Shown: positions 44,988 through 53,810, numbered from the stretch's first letter. The stretch is DNA of 64,000 bases from Enterococcus haemoperoxidus ATCC BAA-382 (GCF_000407165.1 NZ_KE136479.1:259464-323463); one strand, 5' to 3'. The notes: generated by a model not told the origin, from the letters alone. Numbers and translations: made by a program.

Positions 44988-45544
44988 TGAAAACAACCAT
45001 TATTTATGCTCATCCATGGGAAGGTAGTTTTAATCATGCCATTTTGAGCAATTTAATAACACGTTTAAAAAACGAGCAAAAAGAATATCAATTAATTGAT
45101 TTAAATAAAGACCAGTTTAATCCTGTTTTTTCGGAAAAAGATCTCGCCTTATTTTCCAAAGGGGACACAACAGATCCTCTTGTTAAACAGTATCAAAAAA
45201 TGCTGGGAGAAACGAGCGAGCTATACATTATTGCTCCGACATGGTGGTATGAATTTCCTGCAATCATCAAAGGTTTTTTCGACAAAGTGATGTTGAAAAA
45301 TAGTGCGTATGATGACTCAGGACTAAGTTTAAAAGGGTTGTTTACTAATATAAAAGAAACGACGATACTCAATACAGGAACAGCGCCCAAGTGGTATCTA
45401 ACAGTTGTAAAAGGAAATTATGTTAAGTCTGTTTTTATTAAAGGAACACTGAAAGATGTTGGGATTAAAAATGTGAAATGGAAATACATTGATGTAAAGA
45501 CTGCATCAAAAAACAAAAGAGAACAATTTCTAGCCAATGTTTAA
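44987..45544 (+). CDS. Flavodoxin-fold NAD(P)H oxidoreductase (MdaB/KefF type)
   Basis: 185 residues. IIYAHPWEGSFNHAI is the FMN-binding start, and APTWWYEFPAIIKGFFDKVM and NTGTAPKWYL are conserved in NAD(P)H:quinone oxidoreductases. ATG 44987 has AGGAGAG upstream and overlaps the merR stop. Probably reduces quinones. This pair splits the sir and nir gene groups. Confidence 0.88.
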   Translation: MKTTIIYAHPWEGSFNHAILSNLITRLKNEQKEYQLIDLNKDQFNPVFSEKDLALFSKGDTTDPLVKQYQKMLGETSELYIIAPTWWYEFPAIIKGFFDKVMLKNSAYDDSGLSLKGLFTNIKETTILNTGTAPKWYLTVVKGNYVKSVFIKGTLKDVGIKNVKWKYIDVKTASKNKREQFLANV

Positions 45545-45567
45545 ACATTGATCATAGTGAAAATAGC

Positions 45568-45628
45568 AATCAATTGTCTTAACTAAGAGGAGGAATTTAC
45601 TTAGTTTAGGACAGTTGATTTTTTTGTT
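45568..45628 (+). terminator. Long-stem terminator after oxidoreductase gene
   Basis: A stem of about 18 bp ends with CTTAACTAAG and CTTAGTTTAG near the loop and is followed by seven T residues. Confidence 0.85.
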
Positions 45629-45681
45629 GGAAAAGCAGCATAGCCATCAATTCAAAAAGTATTGGTAAAATAGCCAAGTTA

Positions 45682-45697
45682 TTAGGTAATTCCCTAA
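45682..45697 (+). promoter_or_regulatory. NreC-type binding site upstream of nirB
   Basis: TTAGGTAATTCCCTAA is a near-perfect inverted repeat that fits the NreC-type TAGGG-N4-CCCTA pattern with one mismatch. A TATTCT -10 lies at 45721-45726, placing the site near -43, a normal activator position. Confidence 0.7.
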
Positions 45698-45785
45698 TAG
45701 CCACCATCTGTCATTCTTGCTATTCTAAAAAAGACAAAGCATCGACTAAATTGCTCAAAAAATCACAAAGGAGTGTTTACATAAA

Positions 45786-48188
45786 ATGAAAGAAAAGCTT
45801 GTCTTAATTGGAAATGGAATGGCTGGCGTTCGTACGATTGAAGAAATCTTAGATCGTGATCCCGAACGTTATCAAATCACGATCATCGGAGAAGAAAAAT
45901 ACCCAAATTACAACCGGATCATGCTCAGTAATGTTTTACAAAAGAAGATGTCTGTTTCAGAAATCATTACGAATCCAATCGAATGGTATGAAGAAAATCA
46001 AATTAAACTAATCAATCATGATCCAGCAGTCAAAATGGATACAGACAATAAAAAAATCATTACACAATCTGGTAAAGAAATTTTCTATGATAAATGCATT
46101 CTTGCCACAGGATCTAGAGCGTTTATCTTACCAATTGAAGGCGCTCAACTACCTGGTGTTGTCGGTTTTAGAACAATCGATGACACAGAAAATATGCTTG
46201 AAGCCTCTCAAAAATACCAAAAAGCAGTGGTAATTGGTGGCGGATTGCTTGGGCTAGAAGCCGCCAAAGGATTGTTAGATCAAGGAATGGATGTAACAGT
46301 TATTCATTTAGAAAAATGGCTGATGGAAACTCAATTAGATGAAAAAGCAGGTAAAATGCTGCAAGCCGATTTAGAAAAACAAGGATTAAAATTTCTAATG
46401 GAAAAAGCGACACAAAAAATCCTCGGCGAGACTCGTGTTACTGGTTTAGCTTTTAGTGACGGAACTACAATTGAAACGGATATGGTCGTAATGTCGATCG
46501 GGATTCGCTCAGAAACAACACTAGCAAGAACAACAACGATCGAAGTGAACCGTGGAATCGTTGTGGATGACTTTATGAAAACCACTGTTCCAGACGTTTT
46601 TGCAGTAGGGGAATGTGCGGAGCATAATGGCAATGTGTATGGGTTAGTTGCGCCCTTATTTGAACAAGGAAAAGTCTTAGCGGATGTGTTGACAGGTAAA
46701 GAGGCGAAACCTTATCAAGGTAGTACCACTTTTACTTCGTTAAAAGTATCTGGCTGTGATTTGTATTCAGCTGGGAATATCAGAGAAACAGAAGGGATCA
46801 ACAGTATTGAAGCTTTTGATGGCATCAATTATACGTATAAAAAGATTTTTGTGAGAGAAAATCAAGTGGTCGGTGTTGTTCTTTATGGCGATACAAGTGA
46901 AGGAAATCGGTATTATAATATTTTGAAGAAAAATGAAAGTATTGAAGAATATACGCCTGTCTCTTTACTGCATATGGTTGGTGAAGAAGCGAGTGCGGAC
47001 GTTAGTGAATGGCCGGATGATGAAGTGATCTGTGGCTGTAACGGTATCGATAAAGGAACCATCATGACGGCAATCAATGAAAAAGACTTGACCTCAGTGG
47101 CAGATGTCACGAAACATACTAAAGCAGGCGGTTCTTGCGGAAAATGTAAATCAGTGATCGGAGATGTTTTAGCTTATGCATTAGGTGGAGAAGTAGTGTC
47201 TGCACCAACAGGAATTTGTGGTTGTACGGATTTATCCAGAGATCAAATCGTCACACAAATCTATGCGAAAAAATTGACCTCATCAGATGAAGTTTACCGA
47301 GAATTGAATTTTACCAATCCAGAAGGGTGTCCTAAGTGTCGACCAGCTGTCAATTTCTATTTAAACGTGGCTTGGCCTAAAGAACATGCGGATGAAAAAG
47401 AATCACGTTATGTCAATGAACGTTTATATGCGAATATCCAAAATGACGGTACATTTTCAGTGATTCCAAGAATGCGTGGTGGGAAAACAAATCCACAACA
47501 ATTGTTACTAATTGCCAAAGTTGCTGAAAAATACGATGTACCGATGGTTAAAGTTACAGGTAGTCAAAGAATTGGGCTATACGGAGTAAAAAAAGAAGAC
47601 TTGCCAAAAATCTGGGAAGAATTAGACATGAAATCAGCAGGTGCATACGCAAAAGCTGTTCGCTCTGTTAAAACGTGTGTCGGTGCGAACTTCTGTCGTT
47701 TTGGTACCCAAGACTCAATGGGGCTTGGGATTAAGTTGGAACAGCGTTATGAATTTATCGATACACCGCACAAATTTAAAATGGGTGTTTCTGCTTGCCC
47801 GAGAAGCTGTGTAGAAAGTGGTGTGAAAGATTTTGGTATCATCGGAGTGGATAATGGATTTCAAATTTATGTTGGCGGTAATGGCGGAACGGAAATCAAA
47901 GAAGCTGTACTGTTAACAACGGTTGAAACAGAACAAGAAGTGATCGATATTTGTGGGGCAATGCTGCAATATTACCGCGAAACAGGTATTTATGCTGAAC
48001 GAACTGCACCATGGATCGAACGTATGGGATTTGATGTTGTGAAGGAAGTCTTATTAGATCCCGAAAAACGTCAAGAGCTGTTGTCTGCTTTAGATGAGGC
48101 TGTCATAGGACGTCGTGGAAATCCTTGGGACGAAGTTGTAGAGGATAACAATACACGCCAAGAATTATACACAGTAGGGAGAGTATAA
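45786..48188 (+). CDS. nirB: NADH-dependent nitrite reductase large subunit
   Basis: 800 residues. FAD/NAD(P)H domain (1 to about 390; LIGNGMAGVRTIEEI, VIGGGLLGLEAAKGL), two BFD-like [2Fe-2S] segments (CGCNGIDKGTI...GGSCGKCKS and CGCTDLSRDQI...CPKCRPA), then the sulfite/nitrite reductase half with siroheme-[4Fe-4S] ligands in TCVGANFCRFG and SACPRSCVESG. It reduces nitrite to ammonia in the cytoplasm with NADH. AAAGGAG precedes ATG. First gene of a six-gene operon with its cofactor enzymes. Confidence 0.96.
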   Translation: MKEKLVLIGNGMAGVRTIEEILDRDPERYQITIIGEEKYPNYNRIMLSNVLQKKMSVSEIITNPIEWYEENQIKLINHDPAVKMDTDNKKIITQSGKEIFYDKCILATGSRAFILPIEGAQLPGVVGFRTIDDTENMLEASQKYQKAVVIGGGLLGLEAAKGLLDQGMDVTVIHLEKWLMETQLDEKAGKMLQADLEKQGLKFLMEKATQKILGETRVTGLAFSDGTTIETDMVVMSIGIRSETTLARTTTIEVNRGIVVDDFMKTTVPDVFAVGECAEHNGNVYGLVAPLFEQGKVLADVLTGKEAKPYQGSTTFTSLKVSGCDLYSAGNIRETEGINSIEAFDGINYTYKKIFVRENQVVGVVLYGDTSEGNRYYNILKKNESIEEYTPVSLLHMVGEEASADVSEWPDDEVICGCNGIDKGTIMTAINEKDLTSVADVTKHTKAGGSCGKCKSVIGDVLAYALGGEVVSAPTGICGCTDLSRDQIVTQIYAKKLTSSDEVYRELNFTNPEGCPKCRPAVNFYLNVAWPKEHADEKESRYVNERLYANIQNDGTFSVIPRMRGGKTNPQQLLLIAKVAEKYDVPMVKVTGSQRIGLYGVKKEDLPKIWEELDMKSAGAYAKAVRSVKTCVGANFCRFGTQDSMGLGIKLEQRYEFIDTPHKFKMGVSACPRSCVESGVKDFGIIGVDNGFQIYVGGNGGTEIKEAVLLTTVETEQEVIDICGAMLQYYRETGIYAERTAPWIERMGFDVVKEVLLDPEKRQELLSALDEAVIGRRGNPWDEVVEDNNTRQELYTVGRV

Positions 48189-48189
48189 A

Positions 48190-48495
48190 ATGGAGAAAAT
48201 TTTTGTTGGGCAATTAGATGAGTTAGCACCTAGAATGGGCAAAGAAGTGATCGTTTGGGGACAGAAAATCGCTGTTTTTCGTTTAAGCGATGATCGTGTC
48301 AAAGCGATTGAAAATATTTGTCCACATAAACAAGGTCCATTAGCTGAAGGAACAGTTTCTGGTGAGTATGTTTTTTGTCCTCTTCATGACTATAAAATCA
48401 ATTTAAATGATGGGCAAGTTCAAGAACCAGATGAAGGTTGTGTCCGTGCATATGAAACGATTGTCGAAAATGACCTCGTTTATGTCATGGTGTAG
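48190..48495 (+). CDS. nirD: Nitrite reductase small subunit, Rieske type
   Basis: 101 residues. Rieske ligands are complete: CPHKQGPLAEG and CPLHDYKINL, a [2Fe-2S] site that some NirD proteins lack. Starts two bases after nirB. Forms the NirBD enzyme. Confidence 0.95.
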   Translation: MEKIFVGQLDELAPRMGKEVIVWGQKIAVFRLSDDRVKAIENICPHKQGPLAEGTVSGEYVFCPLHDYKINLNDGQVQEPDEGCVRAYETIVENDLVYVMV

Positions 48496-48498
48496 TTT

Positions 48499-49479
48499 AT
48501 GGGAAACGTTTATTTTGTCGGTGCTGGTTCGGGAGACCCTGAACTATTGACGCTTAAAGGAAAAAGAGTGCTGGAATCAGCGGATGTGATTATTTATGAT
48601 CGCCTAGTTCATCCAGTGTTGTTATATTTAGCGAAGGATTCAGCACGTTTTATTTACAGTGGAAAGTACCCAAAAAATCATGTGTTGAAACAAAAAAACA
48701 TTAATCAATTATTGTTAGAAGAAGGGCGTAAAAATCAGATTGTAGTCAGATTAAAAGGTGGAGATCCTGGTATTTTTGGTCGAGTAGGGGAAGAAATCTC
48801 CATACTTCAAAGCGAAGGAATCGGCTACGAGATTATTCCCGGGGTTACCGCTGCGTCCGTTGCTAGTAGCTATAGCGGTATTCCCTTAACTCATCGGGCG
48901 TACAGTAGTAAAGTGACGTTAGCAACTGCTCATCGTCAAGCTGGCGAAATAATTGATTTTAAAGATCTGACAGATAACGGTACGATGTGTTTATATATGG
49001 GCGTTGAAAAAGTGCAGAGTACGCAGAAGAAACTTTTAGAGCAAGATGTTTCGCCACAATTACCGGTGGCAATCGTGGAGTGGGGTAGTTTAGGTCGTCA
49101 GCGTACAGTCGCTGCAACGGTTCAAACACTGGTCAAAGCAATCGAAGAACATCAAATTCAAAACCCTTCTCTGATCATTTTAGGAGATGTTGTTTCTTGT
49201 CGAAACGGTGCAGATTGGTTTGAACAATTACCGTTATTTGGACACAAAATATTGTTGATCGATACAGAAAAAATCGATTTTGAAATAATCATTTCTTACA
49301 CACAAAAAGGTGCGGATGTATACGCGATTCAAGTTGGTAAAAATCGTGATCAGCGTTTTGATGAAGTGCATCAGCAGTATTTAAGGGATCACTATTTTGA
49401 TGAGATAATCTACTTGAATGAAGAATTAACAACAATGTATAAAAAGCAGTGGGATATTTTAAATAAAAAATTTGTTTAG
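48499..49479 (+). CDS. cobA: Uroporphyrinogen-III C-methyltransferase
   Basis: 326 residues. YFVGAGSGDPELLTLKGKR, RLKGGDPGIFGRVGEE and PGVTAASVASSYSGIPLTHR are SUMT blocks; the enzyme makes precorrin-2 with SAM. The core ends near 245. About 80 extra residues (GHKILLIDTEKIDFEIIIS onward) look like a partial HemD-type domain, though a separate hemD exists downstream. Three bases after nirD. Confidence 0.92.
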   Translation: MGNVYFVGAGSGDPELLTLKGKRVLESADVIIYDRLVHPVLLYLAKDSARFIYSGKYPKNHVLKQKNINQLLLEEGRKNQIVVRLKGGDPGIFGRVGEEISILQSEGIGYEIIPGVTAASVASSYSGIPLTHRAYSSKVTLATAHRQAGEIIDFKDLTDNGTMCLYMGVEKVQSTQKKLLEQDVSPQLPVAIVEWGSLGRQRTVAATVQTLVKAIEEHQIQNPSLIILGDVVSCRNGADWFEQLPLFGHKILLIDTEKIDFEIIISYTQKGADVYAIQVGKNRDQRFDEVHQQYLRDHYFDEIIYLNEELTTMYKKQWDILNKKFV

Positions 49480-49612
49480 GTGATTTTATGGGTTAGATTC
49501 TCGAGAAAAAGATAAAAATTAAATGTGCCAAAGAACGTCATAGTTAATTTTTGCTATTTTTCAGTTGAGACTTATCAAACCCACGGAGCTTTTAAGTAAA
49601 GGAGATAAATCT

Positions 49613-50398
49613 ATGAGTTCACTTCAACCACCAGAAATAGTCGATGTGACAATTGACAAAGGGGTTCAGAAAGCGCGCGCTAGCTTTTTGACGTTAGCGG
49701 TATTAGGATTTTTAGCAGGTGTTTTTATTGCTGTTGCAGGTATTGCGATGATTCGGGCGATGGGGACAATGCCTAAAGAGTGGGGATCACTTGTTAATGT
49801 GATCGGTGCAGCTGTTTTTCCATTTGGATTGATATGTTTATTGCTTGCCGGAGGAGAATTGGTCACAGGGAATATGATGGTTGTTTCGATGGCGTTGTTT
49901 GCTAGAAAAATTACTGGAAAAGAATGGTTTCGCAATATTATGATCGTGACGATCTTCAACTTGATTGGTTCTTTATTTGTTGCTTATTTCTTTGGATATT
50001 TGAGTGGGGCGTTGCAAGGAGATTTTGCTGAACGGGCGATTCAGGTGTCCCTTGGTCGAACCAAAGATACTTTTTTACAAGGGTTTCTTTCAGGTATTGC
50101 CTGTAATTTCTTGGTCAGTACAGCAGTTTATTTAAACTTTGCAGCGAAAGATTTTATTGGTAAGATCGTTGGGATTTTCTTGCCGATCATGGGCTTTGTG
50201 ATTTGTGGGTTCCAACACGTAGTTGCTAATATGTTTTTGATTCCGATGGGGATTCTTTTAGGAGGCAATACGTGGTCAGCTTTTGGTCAAAATATGGTTA
50301 GTGTATATCTAGGCAATATTATTGGCGGCGGCTTTTTTGTAGCTGGGCTTTATTTCTTAGCGTATAAAGTTGGTACAGGGCAGTTGTCAAAAAAATAA
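49613..50398 (+). CDS. Formate/nitrite transporter (FocA/NirC family)
   Basis: 261 residues with six membrane helices. LLAGGELVTGNMMVV, GFLSGIACNFLVSTAVYL and GFQHVVANMFLIPMGI hold the pore residues, including the central His of the FNT family. In the nir operon it most likely carries nitrite. AAAGGAG sets ATG 49613. The 133-base gap before it shows no terminator. Confidence 0.93.
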   Translation: MSSLQPPEIVDVTIDKGVQKARASFLTLAVLGFLAGVFIAVAGIAMIRAMGTMPKEWGSLVNVIGAAVFPFGLICLLLAGGELVTGNMMVVSMALFARKITGKEWFRNIMIVTIFNLIGSLFVAYFFGYLSGALQGDFAERAIQVSLGRTKDTFLQGFLSGIACNFLVSTAVYLNFAAKDFIGKIVGIFLPIMGFVICGFQHVVANMFLIPMGILLGGNTWSAFGQNMVSVYLGNIIGGGFFVAGLYFLAYKVGTGQLSKK

Positions 50399-50446
50399 AA
50401 TTCAGTATGATTAGAAGATAAGTAAAGAAAAAAGGAAGTAAGTTGA

Positions 50447-51355
50447 ATGAAAACTGTTCGTGTCGGTACCAGAAATAGTCCTTTAGCGATGAAACAAACA
50501 AAGATCGTATTAGATTTATTAAAAGAAGTTCAGGGAGAGTTTCCAGTAGAGATTATCCCAATGACGACTAAAGGAGATCAAATGCTTTCAGTCAGTTTGT
50601 CCAAAATCGGAGGAAAGGGATTATTTATCAATGAAGTAGAGCAGGCTTTATTGAAAGGCACGATCGATTTTGCAGTCCATAGTTTAAAAGATATGCCAGC
50701 AAAAGTCGCAGATGGATTGACATTAGCCGCGATTCCAGAGAGAACGGATCCTGCTGATTGTTTGATTTTTAGAGAAGTGAGTTCACTAGACGCGTTGCCA
50801 ATAGGTGCGAGAATCGGAACAAGTAGCTTGCGTCGTGAATTTCACATGAAGAATTTGCGAGCAGATCTTCAAGTCGAATCAATTCGCGGAAATGTCGGCA
50901 CTCGTTTAAAACGGATGGAAGAACAGGGATTAGATGGTATCGTTCTAGCTGTTGCTGGTTTAAAACGATTGAATTGGTTTGATGTGCCTACTCATCCCTA
51001 TGTCGTTTTGACAAGCGAGCAATGCATTCCGGCGGTAGGACAAGGTGCGTTAGCTGTAGAATGTCGTAGTCAAGATCAAGAAATGAATGACTTTTTAAGC
51101 CCGATTGATGATTTGTTAACAAGAAAATTAGTTATGGAAGAACGAGCTTTTTTAGCAATGCTGAATGGTAATTGTGATATTCCGATTGGTGCCTATGCTG
51201 TTCAAGAACAAAATGGTTATCGTTTTTCAGGTTTTTTAGGGGATAAAAAGCTACAGCAGTCATTTACTAAAACTATTGTTGTTCAAGAATTATCAGGTGT
51301 TGGAGCGCAAATAGCAGCAGAATTATTAGATGAAATGAATCAGGGATCATTATGA
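50447..51355 (+). CDS. hemC: Hydroxymethylbilane synthase
   Basis: 302 residues. VGTRNSPLAMKQT start, KDMPAKVADGL, TSSLRREFH and SIRGNVGTRL active-site arginines, and the dipyrromethane cofactor Cys243 in LNGNCDIPIGAYA. It joins four porphobilinogens. Overlaps hemD by four bases. With hemD and cobA it supplies siroheme for NirB. Confidence 0.95.
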   Translation: MKTVRVGTRNSPLAMKQTKIVLDLLKEVQGEFPVEIIPMTTKGDQMLSVSLSKIGGKGLFINEVEQALLKGTIDFAVHSLKDMPAKVADGLTLAAIPERTDPADCLIFREVSSLDALPIGARIGTSSLRREFHMKNLRADLQVESIRGNVGTRLKRMEEQGLDGIVLAVAGLKRLNWFDVPTHPYVVLTSEQCIPAVGQGALAVECRSQDQEMNDFLSPIDDLLTRKLVMEERAFLAMLNGNCDIPIGAYAVQEQNGYRFSGFLGDKKLQQSFTKTIVVQELSGVGAQIAAELLDEMNQGSL

Positions 51356-52032
51356 AAAAAATTCTTCTAACACGTCTGCCAGAAGATAATTGCGAGGATT
51401 GTTTATATTTTCAAAAAAGAGGATTTGAGACGGTCGAAATCCCTTTGCTTACCTTAAAAAAAAGAGCAGTAGAACATTCATTTGAATCATTGGTAAAGCA
51501 GAGTGAATGGGTCTTTTTAACAAGTCAACATGCTGCGGCATTCTTTTTTCAGCAACTAAGAAAAAAAGAGTTTGAAACGAAAAAATTCGCTGTTATTGGT
51601 GAGAAGACTGCTCAAATTCTTTTAACAAATAATGTAGTTGTAACGTTTCAAGCGCCTTATCCAACAAAAAAACACTTATTTGAAGCTTTTGCAGCCTGTT
51701 ATTTAGAACCGACAACGATTCTTTATCCAAAAAGTAATTTAGCAGATAACGCTGGTGAAGCTGGATTAGTAGCAGAGGGACATCAATTGTTTTCACCAAT
51801 CCTTTACGACAATTATTTTCCAAAAAAAAATCAACAATTACTAAAGGAAGCATTATTGACCCAAAAAATAACGGCAGTTTACCTAGCAAGTCCGTCTTTA
51901 TGGCATCGATTTTTAGCTGTTTATAGAAAAACTGATTTAAAAGAAATGCCTAAATTATATTGTCTAGGGCAAACCACAAGACAGGCGATTATAAAAGATG
52001 GTTTCACCGCAACGTTAAGAAATGAAGCATAG
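51352..52032 (+). CDS. hemD: Uroporphyrinogen-III synthase
   Basis: 226 residues of the divergent HemD fold (two alpha/beta lobes; EWVFLTSQHAAAFFF, AVIGEKTAQIL, AVYLASPSLWHRFLAVY). Closes hydroxymethylbilane to uroporphyrinogen III. ATGA overlap with hemC. The operon ends in repeat DNA with a terminator. Confidence 0.85.
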   Translation: MKKILLTRLPEDNCEDCLYFQKRGFETVEIPLLTLKKRAVEHSFESLVKQSEWVFLTSQHAAAFFFQQLRKKEFETKKFAVIGEKTAQILLTNNVVVTFQAPYPTKKHLFEAFAACYLEPTTILYPKSNLADNAGEAGLVAEGHQLFSPILYDNYFPKKNQQLLKEALLTQKITAVYLASPSLWHRFLAVYRKTDLKEMPKLYCLGQTTRQAIIKDGFTATLRNEA

Positions 52033-52039
52033 TTGAATG

Positions 52040-52122
52040 AGGTTGGGACCAAAGTGTTTAACTCAGAGAACCAAGTAGGTATTGTGCAACATCAGTTCAT
52101 TATATTCACTGTGTTTTACAAG
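52040..52122 (+). repeat. GTTGGGACC intergenic repeat after hemD
   Basis: GTTGGGACCAAAGTGTTTAA, then AGAACCAAGTAGGTA, matches the left part of the repeat at 32494. No gene here. Confidence 0.6.
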
Positions 52123-52127
52123 AATTT

Positions 52128-52154
52128 TAGCCTCTTTCCACTAGGCTTTTTTTT
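52128..52154 (+). terminator. Terminator of the nir operon
   Basis: AGCCT and AGGCT form a short stem with a nine-base loop, followed by eight T residues. Confidence 0.7.
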
Positions 52155-52168
52155 ATTGGACAAACTAG

Positions 52169-52196
52169 TTGACGAAAGTTATAAAACAGGTACAAT
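52169..52196 (+). promoter_or_regulatory. Promoter of RibD/DHFR-like gene
   Basis: TTGACG, 16 bases, TACAAT; about 45 bases before the start codon. Confidence 0.65.
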
Positions 52197-52243
52197 GAAT
52201 AGTTCGAAGGCTATACCTATTTTAAACTAGATGGAGGTTTATT

Positions 52244-52783
52244 ATGAGCAGAGAAGTAATTTTATACATTGCGGCAAGTGTTGATGGGTATATTGCGGAA
52301 ACAGATGGCAGCATTGACTTTTTAGGCGGCGGAATTGAATTAGTGGAAGAAGATACTAGCTATCAAGAATTGATGGGGAAAATCGATACAGTAGTGATGG
52401 GGCGAACAACCTATGATCAAGTAGTCAATGAATTATCCCCAGATCAATATCCTTATGAAGAGCAAATGTCGTATATCATTACGAGTCATCCAGATGAAAA
52501 TACTGAAAAATTGATTTTTACAAGTAAAGGACCTGCAGAATTGATTCAAGAATTAAAAGAACAAGAGGGAGAAGCAATTTGGGTTGTGGGTGGCGCAAGT
52601 ATTATTGCTCCATTAACGGAAGCAAAGCTGATCGATACGTATATCCTTACAACGATACCGACGATTTTAGGGAAAGGGATTCGTTTGTTTAATGAATTCA
52701 ATGGACCAGTGAATTTAAAAGTTGAACAAGTCTACGTGAAAAATGACATGGTCTATACAACCTATTCCAATCGAAACCAGTAG
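52244..52783 (+). CDS. RibD C-terminal/dihydrofolate reductase-like protein
   Basis: 179 residues. LYIAASVDGYIAETDGSIDFL, VVMGRTTYDQV and IWVVGGASIIAPL are the NADPH-binding blocks of this family (YwjB/YyaP type). It is a stand-alone reductase domain; substrate unknown. GGAGG precedes the ATG. Confidence 0.88.
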   Translation: MSREVILYIAASVDGYIAETDGSIDFLGGGIELVEEDTSYQELMGKIDTVVMGRTTYDQVVNELSPDQYPYEEQMSYIITSHPDENTEKLIFTSKGPAELIQELKEQEGEAIWVVGGASIIAPLTEAKLIDTYILTTIPTILGKGIRLFNEFNGPVNLKVEQVYVKNDMVYTTYSNRNQ

Positions 52784-52851
52784 AAATTCCTATAAACTAT
52801 ACTAAGTTTAAGAACAACAGCCGTAAAACAGTAGCTTAATATGAACCAACC

Positions 52852-52920
52852 GAGCGTGGGACAAAACGAAAGATCAGTTTTGTTTCACGCTCTAAATCCG
52901 AACAAATGGCGAGAAAAGAA
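52852..52920 (+). repeat. GAGCGTGGGACAAAAC intergenic repeat
   Basis: GAGCGTG and CACGCTC arms with AAAAC/GTTTT inside form a hairpin, followed by TAAATCCGAACAAATGGCG. Same family as 8325 (inverted) and 57821. Confidence 0.75.
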
Positions 52921-52937
52921 CAGATAAAATCTTCCCT

Positions 52938-52992
52938 TTGACAAGTTGGAAAAAAAGAGCTATTATTAATCTACCAGTTGACTACACATGTA
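52938..52992 (+). promoter_or_regulatory. copYZ promoter with cop box
   Basis: TTGACA, 17 bases, TATTAT (52961-52966). TACACATGTA at 52983-52992 is an exact match to the CopY operator TACANNTGTA, about 10 bases after the predicted start point. Confidence 0.88.
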
Positions 52993-53036
52993 GTTCTTGG
53001 AGCTATGTAAAGAAATCAATAAAAAGGAGACTTTTT

Positions 53037-53483
53037 ATGTCAGATAATAAAAAAGTATTAAATATCACTGATGCAGAATGGGAAGTCATGCGTGTTGCCT
53101 GGGCCACTAAAGAAACAACTAGTAAAGAAGTGACGGATATTCTTAATGAAAAAACTGAATGGAAGAGCACCACTGTGAAAACGTTACTGAGTCGTTTAGT
53201 TGATAAGGGTATGTTAGGAACAACGCGTAATGGTAACAAGTTTACCTATTTTCCTTTAGTAGAAGAACGAAAAAGTATTGAGGCACTTTCTAAGGAGATG
53301 TTGACCAAAGTGTGCAGCAAAAAAGTTGGCAGTGTTCTTGAATCAATAATTCATGATAGTATATTGAGCTTTGAGGATATCGATGAGTTAGAAATACTAT
53401 TGAAAGAAAAACGAAAGTCAGCTGTAAAAGAAGTCCCCTGCAACTGTGTACCTGGACAATGTCAGTGTCACTTAGTTAGTTAA
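53037..53483 (+). CDS. copY: Copper-responsive repressor CopY
   Basis: 148 residues. BlaI/MecI winged helix (ITDAEWEVMRVAWATKETTSKEV, STTVKTLLSRLVDKG) and a C-terminal CNCVPGQCQC (Cys135 to Cys144), the CxCx4CxC site that releases DNA when copper displaces zinc. AAAAGGAG sets ATG 53037. The cop box lies in its own promoter, so it is autoregulated. Confidence 0.95.
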   Translation: MSDNKKVLNITDAEWEVMRVAWATKETTSKEVTDILNEKTEWKSTTVKTLLSRLVDKGMLGTTRNGNKFTYFPLVEERKSIEALSKEMLTKVCSKKVGSVLESIIHDSILSFEDIDELEILLKEKRKSAVKEVPCNCVPGQCQCHLVS

Positions 53484-53521
53484 AGCAATACCAATAAAAA
53501 AATTACAAGGAGTGTTTACCA

Positions 53522-53722
53522 ATGGAAAAAACAGTAACGATCAACGGAATGAAATGTGATGGTTGTGTGAATATCGTTAAAGAAAATTTCGAAAAAATTT
53601 CAGGTGTTCAATCTGCAAGTGTTGATTTAGAGAAAAAATCAGCTTCAGTAACAAGTGATAGAGAAATCTCAAATGATGAATTACAAAATTCATTGTCAGA
53701 AACAAAATTTACTGTTGCATAA
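53522..53722 (+). CDS. copZ: Copper chaperone CopZ
   Basis: 66-residue heavy-metal-associated domain with GMKCDGC (Cys12, Cys15). It delivers Cu(I) to CopY and to copper ATPases. 38 bases after copY, with AAGGAG upstream. In E. hirae copYZ is followed by copA and copB; here a terminator follows instead. Confidence 0.93.
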   Translation: MEKTVTINGMKCDGCVNIVKENFEKISGVQSASVDLEKKSASVTSDREISNDELQNSLSETKFTVA

Positions 53723-53734
53723 AAAACTATACAA

Positions 53735-53779
53735 AAAAAGGGCCTTCTCTGAAAATATTTCAGATGAGGGCTCTTTTTG
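53735..53779 (+). terminator. Terminator after copZ
   Basis: A long imperfect stem from AAAGGGCCT to AGGGCTCTTT with CTGAAA/TTTCAG near the loop, then T residues. Confidence 0.85.
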
Positions 53780-53810
53780 TACAGTAAAAAAATTGGGCAA
53801 AATCAGTTGC

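Noticed and set aside
52033..52230. 65-codon frame after hemD
   Set aside because: It is made of repeat, terminator and promoter sequence, with no ribosome site.
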